64,000 nt of DNA from Salipaludibacillus aurantiacus (GCF_900111295.1 NZ_FOGT01000006.1:62001-126000); one strand, 5' to 3'. Shown: positions 45,527 to 54,230, counted from the first letter of the stretch. The notes: generated by a model from the letters alone, not told the origin. A program made the numbers and translations.

Positions 45527-45730
45527 ATGACAGTAGCAGCAAAAATGAAGCAAACAGTCGCTGGTTTAAAGAGTGCTCAGGCGAGCCTGGAGACATTTGC
45601 CCTTGAAACTGAAAATCAGCAGGCTAAACAGCTTTTCCAACAGCTGGCCCAGCAAACACAAGGTGTTGTTGACGGCCTTGAGCCCCGCCTGCAGGAAATT
45701 CAACAAGAAGAACCTCAATACAGGCAGTAA
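45527..45730 (+). CDS. DUF1657 protein, first copy
   Basis: 67 residues: GLKSAQASLETFALETENQQAKQLFQQL, then a helical end with EEPQYRQ. DUF1657 proteins accompany SpoVA proteins in spore-forming bacteria. Predicted all-helical and cytoplasmic. ATG at 45527 with AGGAGG. First gene of a four-gene plus-strand cassette. Confidence 0.9.
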   Translation: MTVAAKMKQTVAGLKSAQASLETFALETENQQAKQLFQQLAQQTQGVVDGLEPRLQEIQQEEPQYRQ

Positions 45731-45873
45731 ACACAGAGGCACGGATCAGCTGAACCGTCGTGGTCTGTGCCACTTTTACATAGCGTAGAGCTATAAAAGC
45801 GTTTAGCACTTATGCGTATTTTTCCCCGTGTTTATAAAAATACTAAATTTATTCAGGTCAGGAGGGATGTTTT

Positions 45874-46884
45874 ATGTTAAAAGGGCATCAGACGTGGGAG
45901 TTTGAAAATCAGCCGGTCATTCTGTCTACCGGAACAGTCGGTGGACCTTTTGAAGCAAAAGGGCTTCTTGCCGATGACTTTGACTTATTGCATGAAGACC
46001 TTTGGCTGCAACAGGACTCTTATGAAAAAGCACAGAAAGTCCTGCTTGAAGAATCAATCACACGCGCGATCGAAAAAGCCGGGTTACAAAATGAGGATAT
46101 TCATTTCATGCTTACAGGAGACTTAATCAATCAAATTACACCTTCAAGTTTCGCAGGCAGAACACTTGCGATCCCTTACCTTGGATTATTCGGAGCCTGT
46201 TCCACGTCCATGGAAGGACTTGCACTTGCTGCAATGACCGTTAATACCAAACACGCCAAGTATATTGTTGCAGCCGCATCGAGCCATAATGCGGCCACAG
46301 AAAAACAGTTCAGATATCCGACAGAATACGGCAGCCAAAAACCTCCGACCGCTCAATGGACAGTGACCGCTTCAGGAGCAGCGGTCGTAGCGGATTCCGG
46401 AGACGGGCCAATTGTCACGTCCGCTACAATTGGAAAAGTAATTGATATGGGGTTATCCGACCCGTTTAATATGGGGGCGGCAATGGCGCCGGCAGCCCTT
46501 GATACCATAGTGGCCCATTTCCGGGACAGAAGGCTTGAACCTGACCACTACGATCTCATCGCAACGGGAGACTTAGGGAAAATCGGGATGCCAATCTTAA
46601 AAGACCTTCTGAAAGAAAGAGATTTAAATATCCCTGAAGAAACCCTTCAGGATTGCGGACTTATGATTTACCGGGAAGGCCAGCCGGTTCAGGCAGGCGC
46701 CAGCGGTTCTGGCTGCTCTGCTGCAGTCACATACGGACATCTGCTTAACCAAATGAAAAAAGGTGAACTAAAGAAAATACTGGTTGTAGCTACAGGGGCT
46801 CTTCTGTCGCCAATGTCCTACCAGCAGAAAGAAACCATCCCATGCATCGCCCACGCCGTATCAATCGAAGCAGGCAAACACTAA
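45874..46884 (+). CDS. spoVAD: Stage V sporulation protein AD (SpoVAD)
   Basis: 336 residues. Thiolase-fold protein: LTGDLINQITPSSFAGR, LGLFGACSTSMEGLALA, IVAAASSHNAATEKQFRYP and GASGSGCSAAVTYGHLL are characteristic of SpoVAD, which binds dipicolinic acid during its uptake into the forespore and release at germination. ATG at 45874 with AGGAGGG. Unusually no spoVAC precedes and no spoVAE follows. Confidence 0.95.
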   Translation: MLKGHQTWEFENQPVILSTGTVGGPFEAKGLLADDFDLLHEDLWLQQDSYEKAQKVLLEESITRAIEKAGLQNEDIHFMLTGDLINQITPSSFAGRTLAIPYLGLFGACSTSMEGLALAAMTVNTKHAKYIVAAASSHNAATEKQFRYPTEYGSQKPPTAQWTVTASGAAVVADSGDGPIVTSATIGKVIDMGLSDPFNMGAAMAPAALDTIVAHFRDRRLEPDHYDLIATGDLGKIGMPILKDLLKERDLNIPEETLQDCGLMIYREGQPVQAGASGSGCSAAVTYGHLLNQMKKGELKKILVVATGALLSPMSYQQKETIPCIAHAVSIEAGKH

Positions 46885-46894
46885 GTGGAAGAAA

Positions 46895-46915
46895 CTGGGG
46901 GGTCTGACCCCCCAG
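46895..46915. repeat. GGGGTCTGACCCC palindrome, copy 6
   Basis: CTGGGGGGTC, T, GACCCCCCAG, eleven bases after the spoVAD stop codon and inside the cassette, at the place where spoVAE would be expected. Confidence 0.95.
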
Positions 46916-46940
46916 CAATACCCAGCAAGGAGGTGGAGGA

Positions 46941-47147
46941 ATGTCAGTTGGCAGCCAGGTACAAGGGACACTCGTTTCGTTGCAGTCTATTGAAGCAACG
47001 TTATTGACGCTTGCTGCGAAAAGTTCAGACGATGAGACGAAGGAAACTTTCCTTAAAAGCGCTGAAAGAACAAAAGCTGTACTAAATGAAGTTCAGAAGA
47101 GAAAAATGCAGATTGAAAATGAAGAACCTCAATACCAACAAGAATAG
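46941..47147 (+). CDS. DUF1657 protein, second copy
   Basis: 68 residues: VQGTLVSLQSIEATLLTLAAKSSDDETKETF, ending EEPQYQQE like the first copy. AAGGAGG lies about ten bases before the ATG. Follows the repeat after spoVAD and precedes the DUF421 gene by 11 bases. Confidence 0.9.
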   Translation: MSVGSQVQGTLVSLQSIEATLLTLAAKSSDDETKETFLKSAERTKAVLNEVQKRKMQIENEEPQYQQE

Positions 47148-47158
47148 GGGGGAGCAGT

Positions 47159-48022
47159 ATGATGGAACAGTGGGTGGAAGTGGCCCTGAGAAGTCTTGCA
47201 GGGTTCGTTATTTTATTAGTTATTTCGAGAGTTTTTGTACGAAAACCAATTGGAGAGTCTTCTCCTTTTGAATTCAGCCTTGTGGGGATTGTCGCTATTA
47301 TTATTGCCCTTGGATCTTTCCAGCTGGCTCTCCCAGTCAGAATTCCGCTGACTGCTCTGGCGGTCTGGGGAATTTTAATCCTCGGAGCCTCTTTACTGAA
47401 CGTGAAAAGCGCTGCCTTTCGTTCTTTTGTTACAGGCGACGGGATACCAATCATCAAAGATGGAAAAATCCTCGAAGATAATATGAAAAAACAGCGACTC
47501 ACCACAGATGAGCTGCTGAAAAAACTTCGTTCAAAAGATGTCTTTCAATATGCAGATGTGGAATTTGCCGTACTTGAAGGCAATGGCGAATTAAATATTC
47601 TCACGAAAAAAGAACAGCAGCCGATTACACCAAAAGTATTAAACAAAACTGTCGCGCCTATTAAAGAGCCTGAAACTGTCGTAATGGATGGTAAAATCCT
47701 TGATGAACCTTTAGCGACGAGAGGCCTTAGCCGGGACTGGCTCCATACAGAACTAGCTAAAATGAATGCAAATCTGAATAATGTCTTTCTTGCTCAAGTT
47801 GATGAATACGGGCAGCTGTCCATTGATTTGTACGATGATATAGTTCAGGTGCCGCAGCCTGTCGAACTGCCTTTACTGGGAGCAAGCATAAAAAAAGTCC
47901 AGGCAGACCTTGCGTTGTATGCCCTTGATACAGAAAACCCTGAAGCCAAAAAAATGTATAAGTGGTGCGCTAAGCAAATGGACGAGGTAGACGAACTTTT
48001 ATCTCCATACACCAGTCAATAA
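47159..48022 (+). CDS. DUF421 (YetF-family) membrane protein with C-terminal DUF1657-like domain
   Basis: 287 residues. Three membrane segments in the first about 85, then the DUF421 cytoplasmic domain (TGDGIPIIKDGKILEDNMKK, LLKKLRSKDVFQYADVEFAVLE). The last about 40 residues (VQADLALYALDTENPEAKKM) align by eye with the DUF1657 proteins of the same cassette (AQASLETFALETENQQAKQL). YetF-type proteins are found in mobile spoVA operons linked to heat-resistant spores. ATG at 47159 with GGGGGGAG upstream. Last gene of the cassette. Confidence 0.88.
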   Translation: MMEQWVEVALRSLAGFVILLVISRVFVRKPIGESSPFEFSLVGIVAIIIALGSFQLALPVRIPLTALAVWGILILGASLLNVKSAAFRSFVTGDGIPIIKDGKILEDNMKKQRLTTDELLKKLRSKDVFQYADVEFAVLEGNGELNILTKKEQQPITPKVLNKTVAPIKEPETVVMDGKILDEPLATRGLSRDWLHTELAKMNANLNNVFLAQVDEYGQLSIDLYDDIVQVPQPVELPLLGASIKKVQADLALYALDTENPEAKKMYKWCAKQMDEVDELLSPYTSQ

Positions 48023-48155
48023 CACCAGGTTTCTGCCCAGCGCAAATCCTGGGAAAACGACCATATTCTTAAATGCAAAATTAAATTAATTAGTTAAACA
48101 AATAATTTGAATCTTCTCAAATCAGTGGTACCATATTTTGTATATATTGATCTTT

Positions 48156-48265
48156 GAGGAGGTTTTTTCTTTGGCTCAAAACGAACATAATTTTTAACCT
48201 TGCTGCTGCCGCGGCCCTCCAGAATTTTGCTTTTTTCTACTGGAAAAACCTAATTAACTGGAGGG
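48156..48265 (+). promoter_or_regulatory. Putative translational attenuator of the alpha/beta hydrolase gene
   Basis: Three mutually complementary segments: GAGGAGG (48156-48162, ribosome site of a leader ORF), CCCTCCAG (48215-48222) and CTGGAGGG (48258-48265), which contains the ribosome site of the hydrolase. The middle segment can pair perfectly over eight bases with the third, hiding the hydrolase ribosome site, or with the first. This is the layout of ermC- and cat-type drug-inducible leaders. Function is inferred. Confidence 0.6.
48171..48197 (+). CDS. Leader peptide of 8 residues
   Basis: TTG start eight bases after GAGGAGG; encodes MAQNEHNF and stops at 48195-48197. The strong, well-spaced ribosome site in front of such a short frame, followed by a hairpin covering the next ribosome site, suggests a regulatory peptide rather than a chance ORF. 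Confidence 0.5.
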   Translation: MAQNEHNF

Positions 48266-48272
48266 ATCACAC

Positions 48273-49157
48273 TTGAAAATCAACGGAAAAGAAATTTACA
48301 CAGAACAATTTGGCACAGAAAACGATCACGCTATTCTCTATCTTCACGGGGGCCCTGGAGAAAGCTGTTTTGATTTTGCCCAGCATCAGGGACAGAGGCT
48401 TGGCCGTGACTTTCATGTCGTTATGCTTGACCAGCGGGGCGTTTGCCGTTCTGAAGTTATTCAAGACAACGAGCCATTTGGTTTAATGGATATCGTTGCG
48501 GACTGGGAAGAAATCAGACAGGCCCTCCGCATTTCCAAATGGTCAGTCATCGGCCACTCATTCGGAGGCTACTTAGCTCTGCTCTACAGCTGGCATTATC
48601 CGAATGCGGTAAATAAGGTGATCTTTGAAGGGCCTACGTTTGACTTTGCCGTCACAAGCCGGGCTCTCCTTACAAAAACCGCCACGCTCGCCCTGAAATA
48701 CGGAAAAGAGGAACTGGCCCAGCAGTGCTTGGTCCTTCGTGATTCCCAGGCAGAACCAATTAAATTAACAGAAGGCTATATGGCCTTAAGCCATGGCCTT
48801 GAGGACAGCCGAATGGAGATTTACCGTTACAACTCTGAAAACCCTACAGATACTTCAAAGTATTCAGAGGCTGAATGGGAACACTTTTACGATCGTTCCG
48901 AAATTCATTACAACCGGCTTCGTCGTGAAGGAAGAATTTTCGAGCCGTTGTTTGATAAACTGTCAGGTATTTCCGTTCCTATGCTGATGATCAACGGACT
49001 TCATGATCCGGTAGCCTGTGATGTTCACCGCCACTTCTTTTTACAAAAAGCTGAAAAAGGCCGGATCATCACTTTCACCAGCAGCGGCCATACTCCCCAT
49101 TACGAAGAACCAGACCGGTTCGCAGAAGAAGTACGTAAGTTTCTTTTAGAAAAATAG
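48273..49157 (+). CDS. Alpha/beta hydrolase, proline iminopeptidase-like
   Basis: 294 residues. Oxyanion motif LYLHGGPGESCFDF (about 24-37), LDQRGVCRSE, nucleophile Ser in VIGHSFGGYLAL (about 92), acid Asp in NGLHDPVACD and His in SSGHTPHYEEPDRF (about 272). Cytoplasmic, no signal peptide. The family includes proline iminopeptidases and also hydrolases of antibiotics and esters. TTG start after GGAGGG, which is part of a hairpin. Single gene with its own terminator. The attenuator-like leader hints at an inducible, possibly antibiotic-related role; this is inference. Confidence 0.88.
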   Translation: MKINGKEIYTEQFGTENDHAILYLHGGPGESCFDFAQHQGQRLGRDFHVVMLDQRGVCRSEVIQDNEPFGLMDIVADWEEIRQALRISKWSVIGHSFGGYLALLYSWHYPNAVNKVIFEGPTFDFAVTSRALLTKTATLALKYGKEELAQQCLVLRDSQAEPIKLTEGYMALSHGLEDSRMEIYRYNSENPTDTSKYSEAEWEHFYDRSEIHYNRLRREGRIFEPLFDKLSGISVPMLMINGLHDPVACDVHRHFFLQKAEKGRIITFTSSGHTPHYEEPDRFAEEVRKFLLEK

Positions 49158-49161
49158 TTTC

Positions 49162-49190
49162 AAAAAACGCCCTTCAAGAGGGCGTTTTTC
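49162..49190. terminator. Bidirectional terminator
   Basis: AACGCCCT and AGGGCGTT around CAAG-type loop with A6 before and T5 after. Serves the hydrolase gene and the small minus-strand gene. Confidence 0.92.
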
Positions 49191-49195
49191 AATAC

Positions 49196-49297
49196 TTATC
49201 TCTGGCTTCTCCGTATAAGATATGATACACCGGCTATCATAACTAACACGATAATAAAAAGACTTATAATAACCGTCCAGTTAATGGTGACAAGCAT
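49196..49297 (-). CDS. 33-residue single-span membrane protein
   Basis: MLVTINWTVIISLFIIVLVM..., one membrane span of about 22 residues followed by the basic end LIRRSQR. AAGGAGG stands nine bases before the ATG at 49297. A terminator follows its stop codon on the minus strand. Too short for usual gene calling; no family recognised. Confidence 0.55.
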   Translation of the reverse strand: MLVTINWTVIISLFIIVLVMIAGVSYLIRRSQR

Positions 49298-49346
49298 TCC
49301 GTTCATCCTCCTTCATCATCCCTCTATTGCCGGCCTAACAGCAAAA

Positions 49347-49393
49347 GCGCTGATGGTAAATGTCTCTCAGTTTATCATTCACTCCATCAGCGC
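49347..49393. repeat. Inverted repeat of unknown role
   Basis: GCGCTGATGG (49347-49356) and CCATCAGCGC (49384-49393), perfect, with a 27-base loop. On the minus strand TTTTGC follows. It lies upstream of the 33-residue gene and of the DUF4003 gene. Confidence 0.6.
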
Positions 49394-49548
49394 CCCTTAA
49401 AACACATTCTTTTCAATCTCTATCTGCAAATCTGCCTTTCACTTAAAAAACCAGCAGCTTCAAAAAACATTCACGAAACAAGGAAACTTAATATCTTTTC
49501 ACCCGTAAACAATGGTAACAAAAAGATTAACTCAGGGAGTTGAAAAAG

Positions 49549-50541
49549 ATGGAAGTAACGGATATGAAAAAAGTCAGCCAATACAAAGACATCTATAAAC
49601 AGCTGCGGAATAAATTCCGCTGGCACGTTCCCGACCAGCGCATACTGATGATGGCTGCCTCTTTCTACGTTATAAAAAACACCCCATTTGATTTAAAAGC
49701 TTTCACTGAGCTTGCAGATTTTATCAAAAAAGAATCTTCTCTTTTTTCAACGATGCGGTCGCACCAAAGGTTTACAACGGCAGCCATGCTTCTGCAAAGA
49801 TTCGAACACCCCCAGGAAAAATACGCAGAAATGACTGACCTGTATGATAAACTCGTCAAAGGAGGTTTTGCGCGCGGGGCTTTCACTTATATTTCCGCAC
49901 TTGTCATGCTTTCCGGAGACCCTGACGACAGTGCTCATGAAAGTTCAATTAAGCGGTCTCTTGCTGTCCATAAAGGAATGAAGACTCATCATCCCTTTAT
50001 TACTTCAAAAAATGATTATCCCTTATCTGTTCTGCTTGCCCAGCTCGATAAAGAGGTCGAGCCCCTTATGGACCACGTCGAATACTTCTACCGTGACCTC
50101 AATCAGAATAACTTCCGGAAAGGAAACGATCTGCAGTTTTTAAGCCACATTTTATCAATTGATAACACTTTTTCCCCACAGCAGCTGGTAAGCCAGTGCC
50201 AAAATATGCGCGATAAACTCATACAGGCAAAAATAAAAATTAAGCCGATGCACTACCCTGAAATTGGACTCCTGGCACTCGTGAACGCTGACGAAAATGA
50301 TTTGCACCATATTAAAGAGCTGACTGAAGTATTGAACACGACCAAGTGGTTTAAATGGCATAAGGATTTAAATACCATTATGGCAGCTAATTTCGCTGTC
50401 AGGGAAAAAATTGATCAGAACGACATAGTGGAGACCGGAATTTTTACAACGATAGAAACGATTATCCAGGCTCAGCAGGCAGCCATGATTGCCGCCTTTG
50501 CAGGGGGATCAGCAGCTGCCACCTCAGGGTCCAACAACTGA
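49549..50541 (+). CDS. DUF4003 family protein
   Basis: 330 residues, soluble and mostly helical: YKQLRNKFRWHVPDQRILMMAASFYV, SHQRFTTAAMLLQRF, GAFTYISALVML. The pattern is DUF4003, a family found in Firmicutes with no known function. The C-terminus ends with a stretch of Ala, Gly and Ser. ATG at 49549 with AGGGAG nine bases upstream; a TTG at 49540 is too close to that site. It probably forms an operon with the next gene, 28 bases downstream. Confidence 0.8.
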   Translation: MEVTDMKKVSQYKDIYKQLRNKFRWHVPDQRILMMAASFYVIKNTPFDLKAFTELADFIKKESSLFSTMRSHQRFTTAAMLLQRFEHPQEKYAEMTDLYDKLVKGGFARGAFTYISALVMLSGDPDDSAHESSIKRSLAVHKGMKTHHPFITSKNDYPLSVLLAQLDKEVEPLMDHVEYFYRDLNQNNFRKGNDLQFLSHILSIDNTFSPQQLVSQCQNMRDKLIQAKIKIKPMHYPEIGLLALVNADENDLHHIKELTEVLNTTKWFKWHKDLNTIMAANFAVREKIDQNDIVETGIFTTIETIIQAQQAAMIAAFAGGSAAATSGSNN

Positions 50542-50569
50542 TTTAATTGACGCAGAAGGGTTGAAACAA

Positions 50570-51739
50570 ATGAAAGACAAGATTGGCGTTCGAATTGTGT
50601 ACTTTATTTTCTTCACAGGACTTATTATTTTCGGCGGATATATCGCCGCCTTCCTCACTGCAATTTTTGGCGGGTTGGCCTTTTATACTCCGCTAGTTGT
50701 TGCCATTGCCGGATTTCTGATTGTTTATTTAGCCATTTATTTTTTTATTCCAGTCCGTCCGAAAGTTTTAAAAACCACTGCTGTGGTTTTTTTCAGCCTG
50801 GCAGTGCTCTCGGCTGCTGGCTATTGGGGATACAACACTTATATCGACAATTTGAAGATGGTGACTGACCGCGGAGTTGACTTGCATGACTACCAGCCAT
50901 TTGAAGAAGGGACCAGCGTAGCCGTTCTTGACACTCCTTCAAGCTTTCAAATTGAGGAGGACCTGCCTGTGATGGACGGTGCCACGGCTCTTTATCCGGT
51001 GTACGCCTCTTTTGCCCAGGCCGTTTATCCGGAAAAAAACTACGATCCATACAGCAGACACAGTGAAGTTGTTTCCACTAAGACAGACGAAGCTTATGAC
51101 CGCTTGATCAGCGGGGAAGCTGATATCATTTTTGCCGCCGGGCCGTCAGAAAATCAGGTGCTGCAGGCCGAACGTAAAGGAGTGGAACTTGAACTCACTC
51201 CTATCGGAAAGGAAGCCTTCGTATTTTTTGTGAATTCAAGAAACCCTGTCGCCGGCCTCACGGTTGAAGACATCCAGTCTATTTACTCCGGTGAAACCAC
51301 CAATTGGAAGGAAGTCGGAGGCAAGGATGAAGCCATACGCGCTTTTCAGCGCCCTGCAGACAGCGGAAGCCAGACGGCTCTGGAAAATTTAATGGGCAAC
51401 ATTCCCCTTATGGAACCTCCTATGGAAGATATAGTCGGCGGGATGGGCGGGATTATTTCTGAAACGGCTGATTATCACAATTACCGCAATGCCTTAGGAT
51501 ACTCTTTCCGCTATTTCTCCACAGAGATGGTGCAAAACGGAGACATAAAGCACTTGGAAATTGAAGGGGTTTATCCGGAAAAAGAGTCGATCCGTGATGA
51601 GACTTATCCAATCACCTCAGAATTCTATGCTGTCACTGCCGGCACTGACAATCCTCACGTCAATGACTTAATTGACTGGATCCTCTCCCCTGAAGGCCAG
51701 GAACTAATTGAAAAATCAGGCTACGTCCCTGTTCATTAA
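50570..51739 (+). CDS. Membrane-anchored PstS-like substrate-binding protein
   Basis: 389 residues. About three membrane segments in the first 95 residues, then a periplasmic-binding-protein-like domain: EADIIFAAGPSENQVLQAERKG, LELTPIGKEAFVFFVNSRNP, LTVEDIQSIYSGETTNWKEVGG and RPADSGSQTALENLMG, all typical of the phosphate-binding PstS family. Several spans instead of a lipoprotein anchor are unusual, and no pstCAB is nearby. Start at 50570 (MKDKIGVRIV) with AAGGG upstream; the frame is open further upstream inside the DUF4003 gene. Confidence 0.82.
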   Translation: MKDKIGVRIVYFIFFTGLIIFGGYIAAFLTAIFGGLAFYTPLVVAIAGFLIVYLAIYFFIPVRPKVLKTTAVVFFSLAVLSAAGYWGYNTYIDNLKMVTDRGVDLHDYQPFEEGTSVAVLDTPSSFQIEEDLPVMDGATALYPVYASFAQAVYPEKNYDPYSRHSEVVSTKTDEAYDRLISGEADIIFAAGPSENQVLQAERKGVELELTPIGKEAFVFFVNSRNPVAGLTVEDIQSIYSGETTNWKEVGGKDEAIRAFQRPADSGSQTALENLMGNIPLMEPPMEDIVGGMGGIISETADYHNYRNALGYSFRYFSTEMVQNGDIKHLEIEGVYPEKESIRDETYPITSEFYAVTAGTDNPHVNDLIDWILSPEGQELIEKSGYVPVH

Positions 51740-51742
51740 GAA

Positions 51743-51781
51743 AAACGTGCCGGAAACCATCGTCCGGCACGTTCTTTTTTC
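51743..51781. terminator. Bidirectional terminator
   Basis: CGTGCCGG and CCGGCACG with ten-base loop, A5 before and TTCTTTTTT after; between convergent genes. Confidence 0.92.
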
Positions 51782-53382
51782 TATAGTCTTCTCCACAGCA
51801 CCATATTGGCTACAAAGAGGACAGCTCCATAAACCGGTGTGCCGAAAGTGAGTCCGCCTACCCAGAAATGAATGCCGTACAACACCAGGATGGGGACGAA
51901 CAAAAACAGCACTTTCCCCGTTTCCTGCTGGGCCATTTCGAACGATTCAGAGAAAGGCATGAGCTCTCCGTTCAGCACTTTGAAACAGAATAAGACATAC
52001 AGGCTGGACACCAGCCACACTACGATTAAATCAGGAAAAATATTTACGGAAAAAATGAACATGAAAATGCCGCTTAAGGCAGTAAATACAGGCACATATA
52101 ATGCCACTATAAAAGCTTTCAGCGTGCCTTTAACTATTGGGCTTCTGTTTGTCACCGGAAGTGCTTTGTAGACCCACGATCCTTTGAAATTCTCAGAGTA
52201 CCTGAGCATGAGAATTACTGTCGGGATCATCATAGCTGAAAAATACACCGATAAGTAATAGCGGCTGGCCGCCACTTCTTCAAATGAGCTCATGCGCACC
52301 TCGTTAAAAATAAGAATAAAAGGAATGACAAAGGACAGGCCTAATACAGGATAGACTTTCAGTTTGAACTGTCGTTCGTTTTTCATCATTTTCCGGGCAA
52401 AATAATAAAATATCTCTTCTTCTCTCGTTTTACAAAGAAACCGGCCAAGACGCCCTTTCTTCTTTTTCTTTCCCTGCTCCTGATGCGACAGTTTCTCCAG
52501 GTTTCTTTCAAAGGACGGAATTGCTCTAATGTATATATAAATTGACAGGAACGGGACGGTCACAGCTAATATAGAAAACACAATCAAATAGATATCACGG
52601 CTTCCGCCAAGGAGGGTTTCAAACAGCGCGCCGTACCAGACGGGAGGCAGAAATACTTGCCACCATTGAGGTGCAAACGTAAAGTCGAGATTGAAAATTT
52701 CAAACGAGCGGATCACGAGCTGATAACCGACCACAATTGATAACGATAAAGCGATTTGAACGTAATTAATAATATCCTTCAATTTTTCACCGTCAAAAAA
52801 TCTTAAAACGAGGATATATAAGAGAGCCGTCACCACGACTATTAGCAAGTCTATGAGAATAATCTGCCCCAGAAAAACAATGAAAAACGGCCACCCGCGC
52901 GCGAGCAGACTGACCAGTAAAGGTATTCCGGTAATTGTACCAGTGAGAATAAACATATAAATACTCACATGCACCATTTTCGCCGCGTTAACCGTCCTCC
53001 TGTTTACCGGCTTCGTATTTAAAATGTTTTTATCCCTGATATCGAGCAGGACCTGCGAAAAGTCCGAAATCATTGAAGTCATGAGCAGAAACATCAACAC
53101 CCCGTAAACGAGAGTCATAGGCAGAATATAGCTGTCTCTGATTAATATAAATGGAATGAGGACTAAACCTAAAAAAGCGTAAATCCACAGGGATTTCAAA
53201 AACTGGTTTGATTCATTATCTTTATTTTGCCTGCCGGCTTCATTAAACACAGTCGGCATCCTGCGCCGGTCCATCGTCAGCTTGATTTGCAGGATTCTCC
53301 TCATCGCCGGATAATCCACACCAAATCTTTGGAACACGCCTTTAAATACATCGACAATCTTTAAGGACGGATAACTTTTCAT
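51781..53382 (-). CDS. ABC transporter permease (ABC-2 type)
   Basis: 533 residues with about ten to twelve membrane segments and a cytoplasmic loop around residue 310 (SHQEQGKKKKKGRLGRFL). No sharp family motif, but its position three bases after the ATPase gene and its length match two-gene ABC exporters such as YthPQ of Bacillus. Substrate unknown. Confidence 0.8.
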   Translation of the reverse strand: MKSYPSLKIVDVFKGVFQRFGVDYPAMRRILQIKLTMDRRRMPTVFNEAGRQNKDNESNQFLKSLWIYAFLGLVLIPFILIRDSYILPMTLVYGVLMFLLMTSMISDFSQVLLDIRDKNILNTKPVNRRTVNAAKMVHVSIYMFILTGTITGIPLLVSLLARGWPFFIVFLGQIILIDLLIVVVTALLYILVLRFFDGEKLKDIINYVQIALSLSIVVGYQLVIRSFEIFNLDFTFAPQWWQVFLPPVWYGALFETLLGGSRDIYLIVFSILAVTVPFLSIYIYIRAIPSFERNLEKLSHQEQGKKKKKGRLGRFLCKTREEEIFYYFARKMMKNERQFKLKVYPVLGLSFVIPFILIFNEVRMSSFEEVAASRYYLSVYFSAMMIPTVILMLRYSENFKGSWVYKALPVTNRSPIVKGTLKAFIVALYVPVFTALSGIFMFIFSVNIFPDLIVVWLVSSLYVLFCFKVLNGELMPFSESFEMAQQETGKVLFLFVPILVLYGIHFWVGGLTFGTPVYGAVLFVANMVLWRRL

Positions 53383-53385
53383 TTT

Positions 53386-54171
53386 TTACCCTTCCTGAAC
53401 GATGGCAACGACTTTTTCAGCAATGTTTTCATGTTCATCGAAGCCCGTTAGCTCATTAAAAATTTCTTCCAGTGTTCCGTCCATATTCTGCCCTTTCAGC
53501 TCTTCGAAACTCCCGTCTGCTATAAGCCTGCCGTCCGAAAGCAGGACAATGCGGTGGCTGATCTTCTCGACAACTTCCATAATGTGCGAGGAATAAAAGA
53601 TGGTTTTTCCCCCGGCTGCAAGCTTAGCCAATATCTCTTTAACAATCATGACACTGTTGGCATCGAGCCCGCTTAATGGTTCATCTAAAAATAACAGGTC
53701 GGGATTATGAAGCAGACTTGAAATAAGCAGCACCTTTTGTTTCATCCCTTTTGAAAAGGAAGAAATTCTTGAATGGTACACCTCTTCAAGGCCAAACAGC
53801 TTTGTCAGCTCTGCCGCCTTGGCGTCTGCTTCCTCATGCGACATGCCGTACAGTTCGCCTGTAAAAGTCAAATACTCGTAAGCTGTTAAATTCTCATACA
53901 GATCCGCTGTTTCAGGGACATAACCGATTCTTTTCTTGTATGTATGGTCCCCGCTGGAAATATCCTCGCCAAAAATACTCACTTGGCCGTCAAATTCCTC
54001 AATCAGCCCGAGCATAATTTTCACCGTGGTACTTTTTCCCGCACCATTAGGACCGATATAACCGATAATTTCCCCTTCATTTACCGTTAAATCAATTTCT
54101 TTTAAGACGTGTTCATTACCAAATGTTTTCGATAACTGTTTCAGTTCCAAAATAGGTTCGATTGGTCTCAC
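53386..54171 (-). CDS. ABC transporter ATP-binding protein
   Basis: About 261 residues. Walker A IGPNGAGKSTTVKIM, Q-loop GYVPETADLY, signature SSFSKGMKQKVLL (a variant of LSGGQ), Walker B LLFLDEPLSGLD and the H-loop FYSSHIMEVVEK. The open frame runs to 54351 but its first part reads through the 20-nt repeat array and is not coding. The start is uncertain; GTG at 54171 is chosen because ILELKQLSKTFG, the usual beginning, follows nine codons later. ATG at 54198 is the alternative. Confidence 0.88.
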   Translation of the reverse strand: MRPIEPILELKQLSKTFGNEHVLKEIDLTVNEGEIIGYIGPNGAGKSTTVKIMLGLIEEFDGQVSIFGEDISSGDHTYKKRIGYVPETADLYENLTAYEYLTFTGELYGMSHEEADAKAAELTKLFGLEEVYHSRISSFSKGMKQKVLLISSLLHNPDLLFLDEPLSGLDANSVMIVKEILAKLAAGGKTIFYSSHIMEVVEKISHRIVLLSDGRLIADGSFEELKGQNMDGTLEEIFNELTGFDEHENIAEKVVAIVQEG

Positions 54172-54230
54172 CTGCCATTTCTTTATGCCTACCAGCATTT
54201 TAACATGGAAGGTGCCTGGATTTCTGGTTT

